Positions 21,401 to 32,929 of a stretch of DNA of 64,000 nt are shown piece by piece. Below the pieces are notes generated by a model. It saw only the letters and a list, made by a program, of their open reading frames with translations, was not told where the DNA came from and searched no databases. The number at the start of each line of letters is the position of its first letter. Position 1 is the first letter of the stretch. The stretch comes from Polyodon spathula (taxonomy: Eukaryota > Chordata > Actinopteri > Acipenseriformes > Polyodontidae), in assembly GCF_017654505.1 (NCBI RefSeq), contig NC_054559.1, positions 17,089,355-17,153,354 of the forward strand, written 5' to 3'. The position numbers and the translations under genes are program-made.

Positions 21401-22358
21401 ATCTCGTCCTCAGTGATGATGGTCATGTCCCTCCAGAAATCCCCGTTCTTCCCCTGCTCCAGCTCCATGTACACCTGCAGAGGGGCATTGTAAACCGGGT
21501 CAGAAACACAGCAAAACAGAAGGAGGAGCGCGCAGTGTTAGCGCTGCTACAAACTCCCTTTCCTTTACGTCTCTCTTTTTTTTTTTTTTTTTTTTTACCA
21601 GTTACTGAAAAAGTTGAACAAGGCCTTGGTCTCAATGTGTAAATCCCCCGGGTTTGATAAATAATCGCCCCCCTGCCGCCCCGGGCTGTTCTCTGTGTCC
21701 GAGCCCCGGACCCCACCTTGATGTCCTCCAGCAGATCGTCCATGTCGTAGACGGTCAGCCCATTGAGGAAGGTGTACGGCTCGTGCATCTCCACAGCCAG
21801 GTCATCGTCCTCCGCGCTGATGTACTTGGCCAGCAGGTCGATGGGCTTGGCCCGGCCGTCCCGGATTCGGATCTTCGAGCTGCGGGCGCACAGGAGATGG
21901 GTTACAGAGAGCAGGGCTTGAACACAGCCAGACCCAGGGATGGAGATAAGACTCCCACTGCATAACCGTTTGATCCATTCCAATAAGACAAACCTGAGCT
22001 TGTCACCTATACTCACTGTGGCCAATCAAGCTAACCTGGAATGGGTGAAACTGCTGTGCAACAGGAACCACGGCAGTCACGTTTCACCCTCCCCAGAGTT
22101 TGCGAGCTTAAAGCCCACAGTATAAACTGGTTTAACTTTGTTAATTAATGCTAATGCAAACCCAACCACTGGGTGGCAGCAGTGTATTCCCCAGGGTCCC
22201 CGTCTCTCACCGCAGCTTGGCCTGGTGGAGGTGGAAGTTGTCCTCTTGCTCCGCCCATGTCTTGAAATGCTCCGCCTCCTTCTCGCGCTGCAGCATTTCC
22301 AGTTCCTGTTCCCGCATGGCCTTCTCGCGCTCACGCTCCAGACGCAGCTGCTTCACCT

Positions 22359-22427
<69 letters not shown>

Positions 22428-25400
22428 TTGTGAATCAACTCCTCAAACAGGTAGCTGGAAGCCCATTAGACTGTGTCTATAAATGAGCCACACATTCAGC
22501 ACTTTTTGCATCACTATCCTAAGGTTTCAGTCTCCCATGAAGCCTAATCTTATCCTACGTGTATTATATTCTACTCCTGTTAGGTAAGGTAGCAGAGATC
22601 AGTGTTAACCAGGTTGTGTGAAACCATACCTTGGTTTCTCTCCGCAACTTTTACAGAAAGGCACAGTTTCTGAAGAGCTGTCATTCCCTGACAAGGGTGT
22701 GAATACTTTACAGTTTACTTTATACTTTATTTGTGTGAAATATAAATGCTGGCCTTATACATTAGTGGCTGTACAGTTAATGTATGTATAGTAATGTATT
22801 TGCTCACAGTCTATTCCTCATACAAAGAAGTGTTGGGTAACGTTGCTCGCCCTCGCCCCCTGTGGCCACTCACTTTCTGCAGCTCCCTGCGGTTCTCCTC
22901 CTGGATGTGCTTGTTCCGTTCCTTCAGGTCCTTCTCCCCCAGGTGACCGATCCCCTTGAGCTCCAGAGCCTGCCAGCAACAAAACACAGGCAGCCGGGTT
23001 ACACACAGAGCCAGGACAAACCAGGGAGAAACTGGGCTCATGGGAAAGCTCAGCACCAAGTGAAATCCAATCCCAAATTTACTGAAATCACAAACACAAG
23101 AGAAAAAACTTACAGTAAAGTAACTGGATGCTGATGAAGGCATAAAATCACAAATATAAACTAAAACTCCTCCTTGATTTAGTTACTTATACCTTCAAAT
23201 GATTTTTAAATATTTGCCTGTAAAAGAAAATTTAAAAAAAAACACAAGAAAACTGAATAAACGTTAATCGGTTCTCAATTCAGGGAGCCCCAAGTTTTCA
23301 CCTTCTGCCACTTGAAGGTGCCCAGCAGGTTGTTGTCTCCGAAGGGGTTGTCTGCGTTGGTGTAACCCATGTACTCCTCGCTCCAGCCCATCTTCTCCCT
23401 CTTCTTGCGCTCCTTGGCCTCCTTCTTGGCCAGGCGGCGGGCGCGCTTCTCCTCGGGCGTCTCCATCGCCTTCAGTATGTCCTCCCGAGCGTGACGCTCC
23501 TGCCGAATAGAGCGAGGGTCCTTGGCTCTGGTCTCCTGCTTTCTCTGCTGCTGCCCCCTGCTGCCACTGCCACTGCTGCTGCTGCTCCCGGGGCTGCGAG
23601 ACTGGGACTCAGAGGAGCCCGACGTAACCGAGGACCCAGACGGAGAGCTCCTGCCTACTCCTCTCTTCTTCTCCCTCCCCCTCTCTGGGCGTTCTCTCTC
23701 CCTCTCACTGCTGTCACCTCTCCCCCTTTCCCTCCTCTGTCTCTCACTGCTGTCACCGCTCCGCCTTTCCCTCCTCTGTCTCTCACTGCTGTCACCGCTC
23801 CGCCTTTCTCTCCTCCCTCTCTCCCTCTCACTGCTGTCACCTCTCCCCACTTCCCTCCTCCCCAGGCTTTCTCTCTCGCTGCTGTCACTGCTCCCCCTTT
23901 CCCTCTTCCCTCTCTCTAAGCACGCTCTCTCCCGCTCGCTGATTTCACCACTCCCTTTTTCCCTTCTCCCTCTCTTCTGTCTTTCTGGACTCTTTCTCAC
24001 ACTCCTCTCCCCATCTCTCTTCTCCTTGTGGTTCTTCTGCTCGTGGCTCTCCCTCTCCTTTCTCTCTCTCTCCCTGCTTTCTGTTTCTTTCCTCTGCCGC
24101 TCAATGCTCTCTCTCTCCCTCTCCTCTCTCTCCCTCTTCTCCCTTCCTACACGCTCCTCCTCTCTGCTTTCTGTTTCTTTCCTCTGCCGCTCACTGCTCT
24201 CTCTCTCCTTCTCCCTTCCCTCTCTCCTCCGGTACTCTCTCTCTGAGTCTGAGCTCCCAGACCGACGGCTCTTGGTCTCTCTCTTCTCACTTTTGTGCTT
24301 TCTTGCTTTCCTCTTCTGCCGTCTGTCTCCAGATCCAGATCTATACATAAAAACCAAAAGAAAGGTTTATCAGTTTTTTTTCCTCCCTACCAACCACTTC
24401 AAAAGCCTGTTTCACACTGGTACTCCTACCCATGTCCAGATCCAGGTTCTGGCTATCCGGGTCACAATCTCACGTAGTGTGAAACCCCCATACCTGGGTC
24501 GTACCCGGTTTGACCTGGGTCCCAGCGACCCACCTCAGGATGTGGGTCGACACAGTCTGACCCGGGTTGAGCTAGACAAAATACACGATGGCCGTTCGTG
24601 AGCCGACAAAATAACAAACAGCCGTGCATGTGTGAAGGTTTCACTTCCATAAGGAACGTTTCAGTTTAGCTACATTTTTGTTGATTGTGACACAGCATGA
24701 GCTAGATTGCAGCAGGGATGCTCTAATCAACACGTGGGCGAAGGTTCAATGCAGTGAAGCTTGGATGACGTCAGTAACAAGCTGCTTCTGGAGAATTGAG
24801 AGCACTTGTGTCTGTCACCCAGGTTGAACCTGCTTTATCAAAAGCAGTGTGCAACCGCGTTGCCGACCCTCAGGGTCTGACCTGGGTAGGTTCTGACCGG
24901 GGTAGAGCATGCCAGTGTGAAAGGGGCTAAAAAATGATAAACAATACAGCCTCTCTATCACACATCATCGATACAAGGACACATGCAAAGCTGACCCTGT
25001 TTTACTTTTGTTACCGTGTAGAACAGAGTAAACAGACTGATAGGAATTATTTTTCTGTAGAAATATGAAAGGCAGGTGTTACTCTACCAGTATGATTTTT
25101 TTTAACTTGCAGTAAGTCTGTTCACACAGACTGGCTTACCGGCGTCTTTCTCGGGTCGGTGAGGCTTTCTTTCGCTCCCGTCTCCAGCAGCGGCTTCCCT
25201 CGCTCTTTCCAGAATCAGAGTCGGATCGGGACCCGGAACGTACCCTCGAACTGGACCGGGATTGGGAGCGCTTAGCTGGGCTGCCTCTTGATTTGGATCT
25301 GCTTCTCCTGAGACCGTCTCTAGATCCAGAACTGGACCGCGACTTCCTCGCAGAACTAGATCTGGAACGTCTCCTTGAAACCGAACGGGATGTGGACCTT

Positions 25401-25612
25401 CTCAAACCAGCGGAACCCGAACGGGATCGAACCTGCCTTCTCGCGGCTCTGTTTCCTAACCCCGTTCCGGATCGGTGTCTGGACCCGGACCGGCTCCGCT
25501 CTCGTCGTTTCTTTCGCTCTTGTGAGCGGCTCCTCCTGGAGCCGTGCCGGTCCCAGCTCTGGTTCAGATCCGGAGACACCGACCTGGACCTCCTCCGCGA
25601 TTTCGCGTTCAT
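18451..25612 (-). CDS. cactin: CACTIN, spliceosome C complex subunit, 10 exons, 1060 aa
   Basis: Nuclear protein needed for faithful pre-mRNA splicing; Drosophila Cactin also modulates Rel signalling through Cactus. Coding exons in order: 25140-25612, 23302-24340, 22874-22969, 22211-22356, 21717-21879, 21360-21474, 20628-20820, 19986-20108, 19386-19729, 18451-18941; all GT-AG, phases joining to 3183 nt. Residues 1 to about 470 are an Arg/Ser then Arg/Glu low-complexity region. Conserved YMGYTNADNPFGDNNLLGTF follows, then the cactin middle domain (about 536-745; LAKYISAEDDDLAVEMHEPY, MELEQGKN, FKGKTYNQLQ). An acidic linker has two in-frame EGQGEN-type repeats. The C-terminal cactin domain (about 935-1060; KYRPRKPRFFNRVHTGFEWN, ending FHFKRYRYRR) is virtually human-like. 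Human CACTIN is about 758 aa; the excess is in exon 2. The ATG at 25612 is the first in frame and begins the RS region. Tandem with SCAMP4 upstream. Confidence 0.96.
20997..21157 (-). repeat. Palindromic MITE, family A, copy 3 (CACTIN intron 6)
   Basis: Reverse orientation: the core reads GATTAGCTACAGTGT then GTAACAAGCTCAGGTGTGTC. The ends are GGAAATAAGACTCC and its mirrored GGAGTCTTCTTTCCATTCC. Confidence 0.8.
21935..22066 (+). repeat. Palindromic MITE, family A, copy 4, truncated (CACTIN intron 4)
   Basis: Starts CAGGGATGGAGATAAGACTC, lacks part of the left subterminal region, keeps the CCTGAGC to AATCAAG core, and stops within the right inverted repeat at GCAACAGGA. Confidence 0.7.
22363..22423. 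repeat. (GA)n microsatellite at the CACTIN exon 4 acceptor
   Basis: About 60 bp of GA beginning 7 bp outside coding exon 4. On the CACTIN strand it is a CT run serving as the polypyrimidine tract, so length changes could affect splicing. Confidence 0.9.
24404..24928. mobile_element. Non-autonomous DNA element with CCAGTGTGAAA ends (CACTIN intron 1)
   Basis: The left end AGCCTGTTTCACACTGG and right end CCAGTGTGAAAGGGGCT are inverted repeats. The interior is unusually rich in GACCTGGGT, GGGTCGTACCC and GACCCGGG words, internally repetitive in both orientations. No transposase. I recognise the type from fish and amphibian genomes but not the superfamily. Confidence 0.6.
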
Positions 25613-26590
25613 GTCGTGTTGACCAATCTTCTCAGATTGAGATTAGGACTTTCCACTATCTTCGTCTCATATATAGGTGGCCTTAATAATTTACTGTATT
25701 AAATGTCTGCATTTGTTTTATTAAATATCTTGCGTGCACTGGTGTGTAAAGTATACTTTATCAAGAAAAACGTGTAATGAAACAGGAGGGTAAAAGACTT
25801 GGGTACATATTAAGTTGTTTGGTTTGGTTTAGGCGGCGATAAAGACACTCTGTTCTGTCTTCTACCCGTCGGGTGCTTTTATTTTGCGTCCTGTTTAAAA
25901 ATATCATGTGACTTGGTCAGCCCTCATAGTCACGTGGGTTGTTGGACCATATTCAAAATACTAACGAGCGCTGTTTTTTAATTTGAATTTTGTTTAATAA
26001 TTTGGGTGGGGAGAGTATGTATACATATTGTCCCGTTCCACCAGATCCTCGAGAATGTATTTCTTACTTTTTAAAGGCGACAGTATCGGGTTCAACAGAG
26101 ATGCTAATATCAATGTGAATTGCTCTAGCGGCGCTCAAACAAGGTTTTAGGTGACATTTTCAAATGTTGTATATTTGCTACAATGCACACGCAATATATA
26201 TATTGTTTTAAATAGGTATCATGAACTAAGCTCAATGCTGTTTAGTAAAGACCCATCAATCTTTCTTCTATGCCTACCATTTAAACCGGTTTGTTTACTC
26301 TAGCTAATCTGCAGTAGCAGCACCGTCAGCCAGTTTAACTTTACTGCTGCGACCACCGCACTGTTCTGCGGGGGAAAAAATGAACTTGCATCTGCTAGTC
26401 AGCGCAGCACAGAAACCAAGTCCAGGAGACACAGTCGAACATGAAATTGTGACTAGGAGAGAGGGGAAGGGACAGTGCTTTACACAGTGCTGAGGGCATG
26501 GGACAGGTGACCAGGTCGTGTTGTTCATACTGAATCACTGGGATTCATTTTTGTCGATAGCCACAATAAGACAGCGAGAGCCTATGATGC
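25613..26590. promoter_or_regulatory. CACTIN upstream region and gap to the SCAMP4 3' end
   Basis: Must include the CACTIN promoter, which reads leftward. Two E-box-type sites sit close together: CATGTGAC near 25905 and GTCACGTGGG near 25930, the latter similar to USF/TFE sites. No open frame of note. Assignment of function is inference. Confidence 0.35.
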
Positions 26591-26605
26591 TGGGACAAAG
26601 GAATG

Positions 26606-26611
26606 TTTATT
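26606..26611 (-). terminator. Poly(A) signal, candidate distal end of SCAMP4 transcript
   Basis: AATAAA on the minus strand about 2.5 kb after the SCAMP4 stop. The sequence between has no coding exon and would form a long 3' UTR. Closer, weaker signals may also be used. Confidence 0.35.
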
Positions 26612-29092
26612 GAGTGTAGATCCAGTACAGCCAGTCAACAATACAATTTAACTCAACAATCCCACCTTAATGCAGATTAAGAAAATACAATATAACACTC
26701 TGTCAAGGCTCAAGTTAAAAAACACACACACGGAAATGTCAGTTAAATATAAAAATCTATATGGAATAAATTATAGCAAGCAGAGAGAGGTGATTAGTTT
26801 GTTAGCATCCCAACTTCACTTATGTAGCAGGTACAGGAATGCACTGTGGATATTAAACATTTAAAATGAATCCCCTGTTATATTTGCTGGTTCTTGCTAA
26901 AGTTTACTACTTCATGTGCACTACTTGTAGTTGTTGTTGTAGCAGTGTTTCAGCACACTAAGAAGCAGCTCAGCAGGAATTAATCAGCACATTTTGGCGA
27001 GGGGGTTTGTAGTCTATGGGTCGGGGAAGCAGCCCAAATCAATTTATCACTCCAGTGTGTTACACTGCTTTAAATTAAGACATGTGACGAAGGCACATGT
27101 AGTCAAGACCCAAACCCGCTCAATTCTCAGTCATGTCAAAAAACCAATAAAGGAACTAAAATTGCTTGCAGATGAGAGTTACGTTTTCAGAGCTACAAAA
27201 ACAAAACCAGTTCAGGTTTGTGCATCACCCTGCCTTCTTTTGCAGGGATTTAAAACCAGTACAGTGTGGACTCTGCAAAGCACTGTACAAAGCAGTCTGG
27301 TCCCTTACTGATCCACCTTGTGTCTCAAGTAGAGGGGAGGTTGGAGGAGTGTTAGGAAGAAGGGGGCTGTACCTTCATTCCCAATAATTCACTACAAGAA
27401 CAATGCCATTCAAGCTGCTGGGAGCTTTGATTTCCTTCAACAGCCCAGTAAGACAGTAATAGAAGTCTATTTTAAAGCTCGGGACAGGGATGGAAATAAG
27501 ACTCCCACTGCATAGAAGTCTGATCCACTCCTGGTTTTGCTGAGTTTAATAAGACATGCGTGAGCTAGTTACCTACACTGTGGCTAATCAAGCTGATAGC
27601 AAAACCTGGAATGGGTGAAACTGCTATGCAACAGGAGTCTTATTTCCATGCCTGTGCCTGATCAAAATAAGTGCTAGTGTTTTCCACCTGTGTGATTTAT
27701 TACAATCAATATACAGCTGAGAGTGATCTGTGTTAGTGCTCCACGCTGTTCAAACCACTGACATGTTTACATTTGTAGAAAAAAAAACCAATATGTATGC
27801 ACAGCAAGGTTTTATTATTTTACCTACACTATCCCACACCCAGAGTCAGACAGTTCAGTTTTATAAAGCACACAGGTATCTCTTTTGGGGGCAGCAGGTT
27901 GGCTCTGGGGATGAGATATAAACATGGCAGATATAACTACATTAGGTCCCCTTTAAAACAGATCAGCACAATAAAGCCTAACTGGTCCCGTTGTATTCTT
28001 GCAAAAGAGAGCAAGCAATGATTTAAAAGAAAATAAGTCAAAGGCACTAACGTCTTGCACTTTTTTTTGTGCGGGCCAAAAAAAAATAGGTGGTGGCAGC
28101 TGCAGTTTACATTAGAAAATGAGATGCTATTCAACATACTGCAGCACTGAGGTGAAAAAACTAGAGACATGCACAAGCAAATGCCAGAGCATGCATCTCC
28201 AGTGCTATGGTATGAAACGTAAACCATTTGGAAAGAAAGTTATCAAACAGAATTAAAAATAATGCCACTTTCTGGGTTTTTTTGTGTTTTTTTTAATATA
28301 TATAACAATCCGAGAGTATCCAGGTAATAGATTACTGTTGCATAGCACTGGAGCCATTCCAGACTTCACTGGAAGCGCATGCAATGTTCATGCCACCAAA
28401 ATTCAGAACTGCGAATGGTAACGATCATGCCTTCTGCAGACAGTGGACAGGGTCTGAGTTACTGCAGCTCAGGTGTGACAATACTCATTGCAAAGCCTGT
28501 AATGTTTTAAACAGACAGCAGTCTGACAGCTGCTTTCACAGACCCACATTAGCACTCCTCTCGGGCTGCCTTGTCTAATCGAACAAGTCTAGTACCAATC
28601 AGGGGCTGTCAACCTGCCCCTGTGTCTCTTACCCCACTGCTGGGGCTGTAGATTTGTGTTTTGTTTGTTTTTTTGCAGATACAGCCCCCTTGGTCCGGTT
28701 CTGGGAAGGTAAAGCTCATAAAACTCCGGGGCAACTTTCTTCTTGCAGCTCAGCAAGCGGTTTTCGTATTACTATTCTGTTAGTGTTTTTCACTTTTTAC
28801 AACAGATGTTAATTATATGTCGTCTTGGCTGAGGTTTGGGGATTTCTTGGCCAGGTCACTAACTGTGAATCAGAACAGAAAAATGGAGAACTATTTCTTT
28901 TTTTAACCTGGTTAAATAGTGGAATTGAGTGATTGATTGATTAAACTTGTTCCACGTGACATTTGTAAGCAAAATATTTTCACCAGATTTTAAAAGAATC
29001 TCAATTTGGGCCGCTAAGTGGAAAGTGCTTAAAAACGACCCGTTTCGGGAAGCCGCTTCGTAAGCTGCAAGAAAGCATTTGTGTCTGGTGGT
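26612..29092 (-). other. Probable SCAMP4 3' UTR
   Basis: No coding exon seen. Includes a complete family A MITE at 27485-27654 and a decayed piece of the same family near 28310-28372. The extent depends on the poly(A) signal at 26606. Confidence 0.4.
27485..27654 (+). repeat. Palindromic MITE, family A, copy 5 (complete)
   Basis: Best reference copy: CAGGGATGGAAATAAGACTC at the left, GGAGTCTTATTTCCATGCCT at the right, mirrored GCATAGAAGT and ACTGCTATGC, and the core AAGACATGCGTGAGC to GGCTAATCAAGC. Confidence 0.85.
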
Positions 29093-31465
29093 TCACGGGG
29101 TATAGGGAGGGGGTGTGGGTGTTTGGGACCAGTCAGTGGGGTAGCCCGGGATGGGAGTGGGATACTGTGGCAGGGTGTTCCCCTCCCCGGTCACGGCCTG
29201 GAACCCAGCCTGGCGGACTCGCTCGTTCTTCCACGCGCCGCTGCTCCACTCCTCCTGAGCCTTGTGGAAGCTACCGCCCCCTCCACGATACATCCTGTGC
29301 ACCTGGAGCAGAGGGACAGGGACAGTATCAGGGACAGGGGCAGGGGCATGGGGAGGGTAAAACTGCTACTCAGTGGGAGTGGAATCTCCATCCCTGAAAA
29401 ATTAGACTTACCCTAAACAGTGCCACGCCCATCATGACGGTAACCACGGTGAACATGATGGCCGACACGAGCATCACTACGGCTGAGCCGATATTGGTGC
29501 CAAAAAACATGACTGCAGCAATCCACCCACTGAGAGAGAAGGGAGAGGGGGAGGAGAGGAGGGAGAGGGGGTGAGGAGAGAAGACAGGAGGGGGGGAGAG
29601 GAGAGAAGAGAGGCGGGGGAGAGAAGGGAGAGGAGAGCATGTCAGTACATCTGAACCATGATGCAGGTTGCTAACAGGGTTGGGTCAATTCCTGTTTTTC
29701 AATTCTAATTCCTTTTTAAAATCAATTCCAATTCTCTCGACCTAATAATTGTTGGGATTGTTCAAATGCTTTCATTTGAAGCCAATTTAACTGACTAACA
29801 GTGACCTCCATTTACAGTCATTTGCTGCCAGAATACAGCTAATTGCAATTCTGATCAAAGATTTGGAATTGATTAAAAGGGAATGGGCATTAGGAACGGA
29901 CTTTACAAAGGAACTGGAATTGACATGAATTGCCTCTCTTCTTGGTTGCTACTTGATTGTAGTCTCAAGGTTAAATTTTCTCATAAGAAGCTCTGCATTC
30001 ACAGCAGAGGCACGTGGTTTGGATCTGAGTGGTTATTCTGTAGTTGGATTTGAATGCAAGGTACCGTAGATCCCAAAGTGAAATCAATTATAAAAATGAA
30101 TCTTACTCTGCAGCGTTGACTATGAAGAACATATCTCAGGGTAGATCTTTCAGCACTTGTATAAAGAGCTTTGAAGTGGACGGGGGATGCTCACACACAC
30201 TCACCAGGCTCCCCAGCCAGAGATCCCCAGCGCCTGGATCCCTGCCAACACGAATTGCGCCCCGAAGATAAAGAAGAAGGCCATGAAGTTAAAGGAGCTG
30301 TCAGCCCTGCAAAAAACAGCAACAAAAACGACAGTCAAGAAATAAAAAAAACAGACGTGTCACACACATACCTCTACATACAGAAAGACATGTGGGGCTG
30401 TGGCACTGTTTATTTATAGTTCATTATCTTTGTATTCACTGATAGTTAGATACCAATGTTCTTGTATCCTTAATGCTGAGGACTTGCATCCTAAATGAAG
30501 GCTACTTAAGCAGGGATCAGAACTTGGGGTAAAATGTTCTAAACGTTGACAGATCTGACTTGTGTTTATCTGCAGAAATGTTTACCTAGAGCATCAGTTT
30601 AAAAGATTACAGAGATTTTCTTTTTTGTTTTTTAATTAGACAAAAAAAAAACACAGCACTCACCTCAAAGCCTTGTAGAGCGGCCGGAACCAGCAGACGT
30701 AACTGCAGGGGCTGAAGAGGATCAGCCACACGAACGCCAACCCGAAATTAGCTCCACTCCCACCCCCGATCCACCAGGCAAGGCAAGAGACAAGATTCAT
30801 GCCCAGCGTGATTGAATACACTGCCAGGGAAAGGGGGGGGAGAGAGAGTTTAAGCTGCAACACGGACGGAAATAAGACTCCTGTTGCATAGCAGTTTCAC
30901 CCATGCCTGGTTTTACTGTGTATTTAATAAGACATACCTGAGCTTGTTACCTATACACACTGTGGCTAATCAAGCTCGTAATAAAAGCTGGAATGGGTGA
31001 CACTGCTATGCAGCAGGAGTCTTGTTTCCATCCCTGCTGTTCCCAGCCGGTGCTGCCTTGGTTCGGCGTGGAGCGCGGGTTGCGTTGCGCGGTGCACTTA
31101 CATATCCAGAGGTAATACACTCTCCTGACCAGCTGCTGGTGGGCTGCAGGGATGTCCTCCTCAAAGTCCTGATAGAAACAGGGCTTCAGTGGGATAAACT
31201 TGGGCAGCGGGGGGAAGTTGTTAACCCTTTCTGCAGGAGCAGGTACAAAAACGAGAAATGAGAAGCCAAACAGGGATGGACATGAGACACACACCCCCCC
31301 CCCCCCCCCCCCCATTGCATAGCAGTCCGATCCGCTCCTGGTTTTATTGTGAGTTTAATAACACACACATGAGCTTGTTACTAAGTGGCAAATCAAGTTT
31401 GAGGAATGAGTGTAACTGCTATGCAACAGGAGTCTTATACAGTATTCAGTAATTCAGCACAGTTC

Positions 31466-31551
<86 letters not shown>

Positions 31552-31665
31552 ATTGTTAGATGTTATAAAACAGAAATACCATACTGATAACAACACGTGT
31601 TTGTGTGTGTCTTACCTCCCTCTAACGTTACGTCTATGTGTGAATGTCGAAAATTACATTGTAAC

Positions 31666-31730
<65 letters not shown>

Positions 31731-31930
31731 GCGTTACATTAAAAGCTGTAAGTGTGATCGCATCCTTCCCTCGCCTCAACACTTGTTAATGGAGGGGGCT
31801 AATTGAGATTATGACAGGATTCATATCCCCAAAGCTGTCAGGGGTTTTACTCGTTTTGTGACCCCATGTATCTGCATTGCAATCTCCCTCCATTCTAGTG
31901 CAAAGAATCGTGTCGCTGCTCACCTGTCAT
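29093..31930 (-). CDS. scamp4: SCAMP4, secretory carrier-associated membrane protein 4, 6 coding exons, 240 aa
   Basis: Four-pass protein of recycling and secretory vesicle membranes. Coding exons in order: 31924-31930, 31102-31230, 30664-30820, 30205-30306, 29412-29529, 29093-29302, all GT-AG, joining to 723 nt. The first coding exon is only 7 nt (ATG ACA G), giving M-T-E-R-V before [20 protein letters not shown]. Membrane segments lie at about 38-60, 66-90, 100-125 and 135-165. The conserved cytoplasmic loop [11 protein letters not shown] and [14 protein letters not shown] are present. The C-terminus has [20 protein letters not shown] and then a Pro/Tyr-rich end with LPQYPT. The absence of N-terminal NPF repeats, the short N-terminus and the LPxYPT tail separate SCAMP4 from SCAMP1-3 and SCAMP5. 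Human SCAMP4 is about 230 aa. Confidence 0.95.
29359..29396 (+). repeat. Fragment of family A MITE right end
   Basis: AACTGCTACTCAGTGGGAGT followed by CTCCATCCCTG matches the right inverted repeat only. It lies in SCAMP4 intron 5, 16 bp from the exon 5 donor. Confidence 0.45.
29684..29933. repeat. Foldback element rich in CAATTCC/GGAATTG (SCAMP4 intron 4)
   Basis: Left end GTCAATTCCTG with AATTCCTTTTTAA; right end AAGGAACTGGAATTGACATG, its approximate reverse complement. About 250 bp, non-coding, MITE-like. Confidence 0.55.
30863..31036 (+). repeat. Palindromic MITE, family A, copy 6 (SCAMP4 intron 2)
   Basis: GGAAATAAGACTCCTGTTGC at the left and GCAGCAGGAGTCTTGTTTCC at the right, with the full core. 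It ends about 65 bp from SCAMP4 exon 2. Confidence 0.85.
31271..31440 (+). repeat. Palindromic MITE, family A, copy 7, interrupted by a poly-C run (SCAMP4 intron 1)
   Basis: CAGGGATGGACATGAGACAC at the left, then about 19 C residues at 31295-31313, then ATTGCATAGCAGTCCGATCC. The right end is ATGCAACAGGAGTCTTAT without the terminal block. Confidence 0.75.
31471..31545. repeat. (TG)n(TA)n compound microsatellite
   Basis: Direct run of TG followed by TA in SCAMP4 intron 1. Confidence 0.9.
31669..31729. repeat. (TA)n microsatellite
   Basis: About 60 bp of TA in SCAMP4 intron 1, about 195 bp before the start-codon exon on the gene strand. Confidence 0.95.
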
Positions 31931-32335
31931 TTCTGTGAACTCTGCCCCCTTCCGCCAGTCACTGACCTCACACTCCGTTCTTCAGCTGCTAAAGTAAAAT
32001 TAAAAATTAAAAAAAAGTGATCACACCTTGGGATCCCCGTCTGCGTGGTTTGAAACTCGCACTAGCCCTGCTGCACCCAGCCCCGGGGATCAGAACTACT
32101 TTCAATTAAGCAGATCATTGAAATATCCAGGAGCTTTGTGTTAAATAAATTGTCCGTCCATTATAGTAGGCTGCATGAATAACTAATATCAGTAAGCTTA
32201 CAGACTCGGGTGTGGCTTGTCATGCTGTGACGAGACGTGTGATCAGTTCAGAGCACTTCTACCAGGGGCCCGATTGCTCAAGCTCCTCGTACCTGTTGAT
32301 TCAATAATAAGCATACTAAAGAAGTTATAAAAGTC

Positions 32336-32545
32336 CTGCTGACCCCCGTCCCCGTCCCGTCCCCCGTCCCCGGGCCCCCCGTCCCCCCGTCCCCCCGTCC
32401 CCGTCCCCGTCCCCGTCCCCCGTCGGCCCTCGTCCCCGTCCCCGTCCCCCGTCCCCTGGGGGCAGGGGCCCCCGTCCCCGGGGGCCAACGGCATAAGGGG
32501 TCCCCCCGTTTACGACAGGGGTCCCCGGGGCCCCGTCCCCCGATC
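32336..32545. repeat. GC-rich CCCCGT minisatellite upstream of SCAMP4
   Basis: Irregular tandem CCCCGT/CCCCCGT units, G-rich on the minus strand (GGGGAC), with repeated G4-G6 runs that could form G-quadruplexes. The next 180 bp are dense in CpG despite average GC. It may be part of a CpG-island-like promoter region, or a low-quality stretch of assembly. Confidence 0.8.
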
Positions 32546-32929
32546 TGCGAGTTGTAGTAGATACAACTCTAAATGTGGCTTGGGTACGGTCGATCGTAAC
32601 CGACCAACATCTCTATACACACAACGACTTGCTGTAGCCGATCTCGTCCGCGATATAAAACTTAAGCCGGTTGTAGAAACAGGACGGTAGACTGGTCGGA
32701 CGACTTCACAGTAGAATCTATCGTACTACGTAGACCGTCGATGTTGTAGTACAGTAATGTAATGCTGAGTAAGGCCCTGGCTGCGAACTTAACTGCATAG
32801 CCATGCTGGGGTTTTTGGGGAAGCTTGTGATTACCGGTACAAACAACGATTTTAAATAACAGGAGGCTAATAATGTTAATAAAAGGAAACACAAACCGCG
32901 CTGTTTTATTCATTTCGTTACCTGAAACC

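Noticed and set aside
23491..24601. Plus-strand Leu/Ser/Pro-rich open frames over 350 codons
   Set aside because: Shadows of the Arg/Glu-rich CACTIN exon 2, which has proper splice sites and homology on the minus strand.
28310..28372. Possible eleventh family A MITE
   Set aside because: Only scattered matches (GTTGCATAGCA, CCATTCCAGACTT); too decayed to call as a feature.
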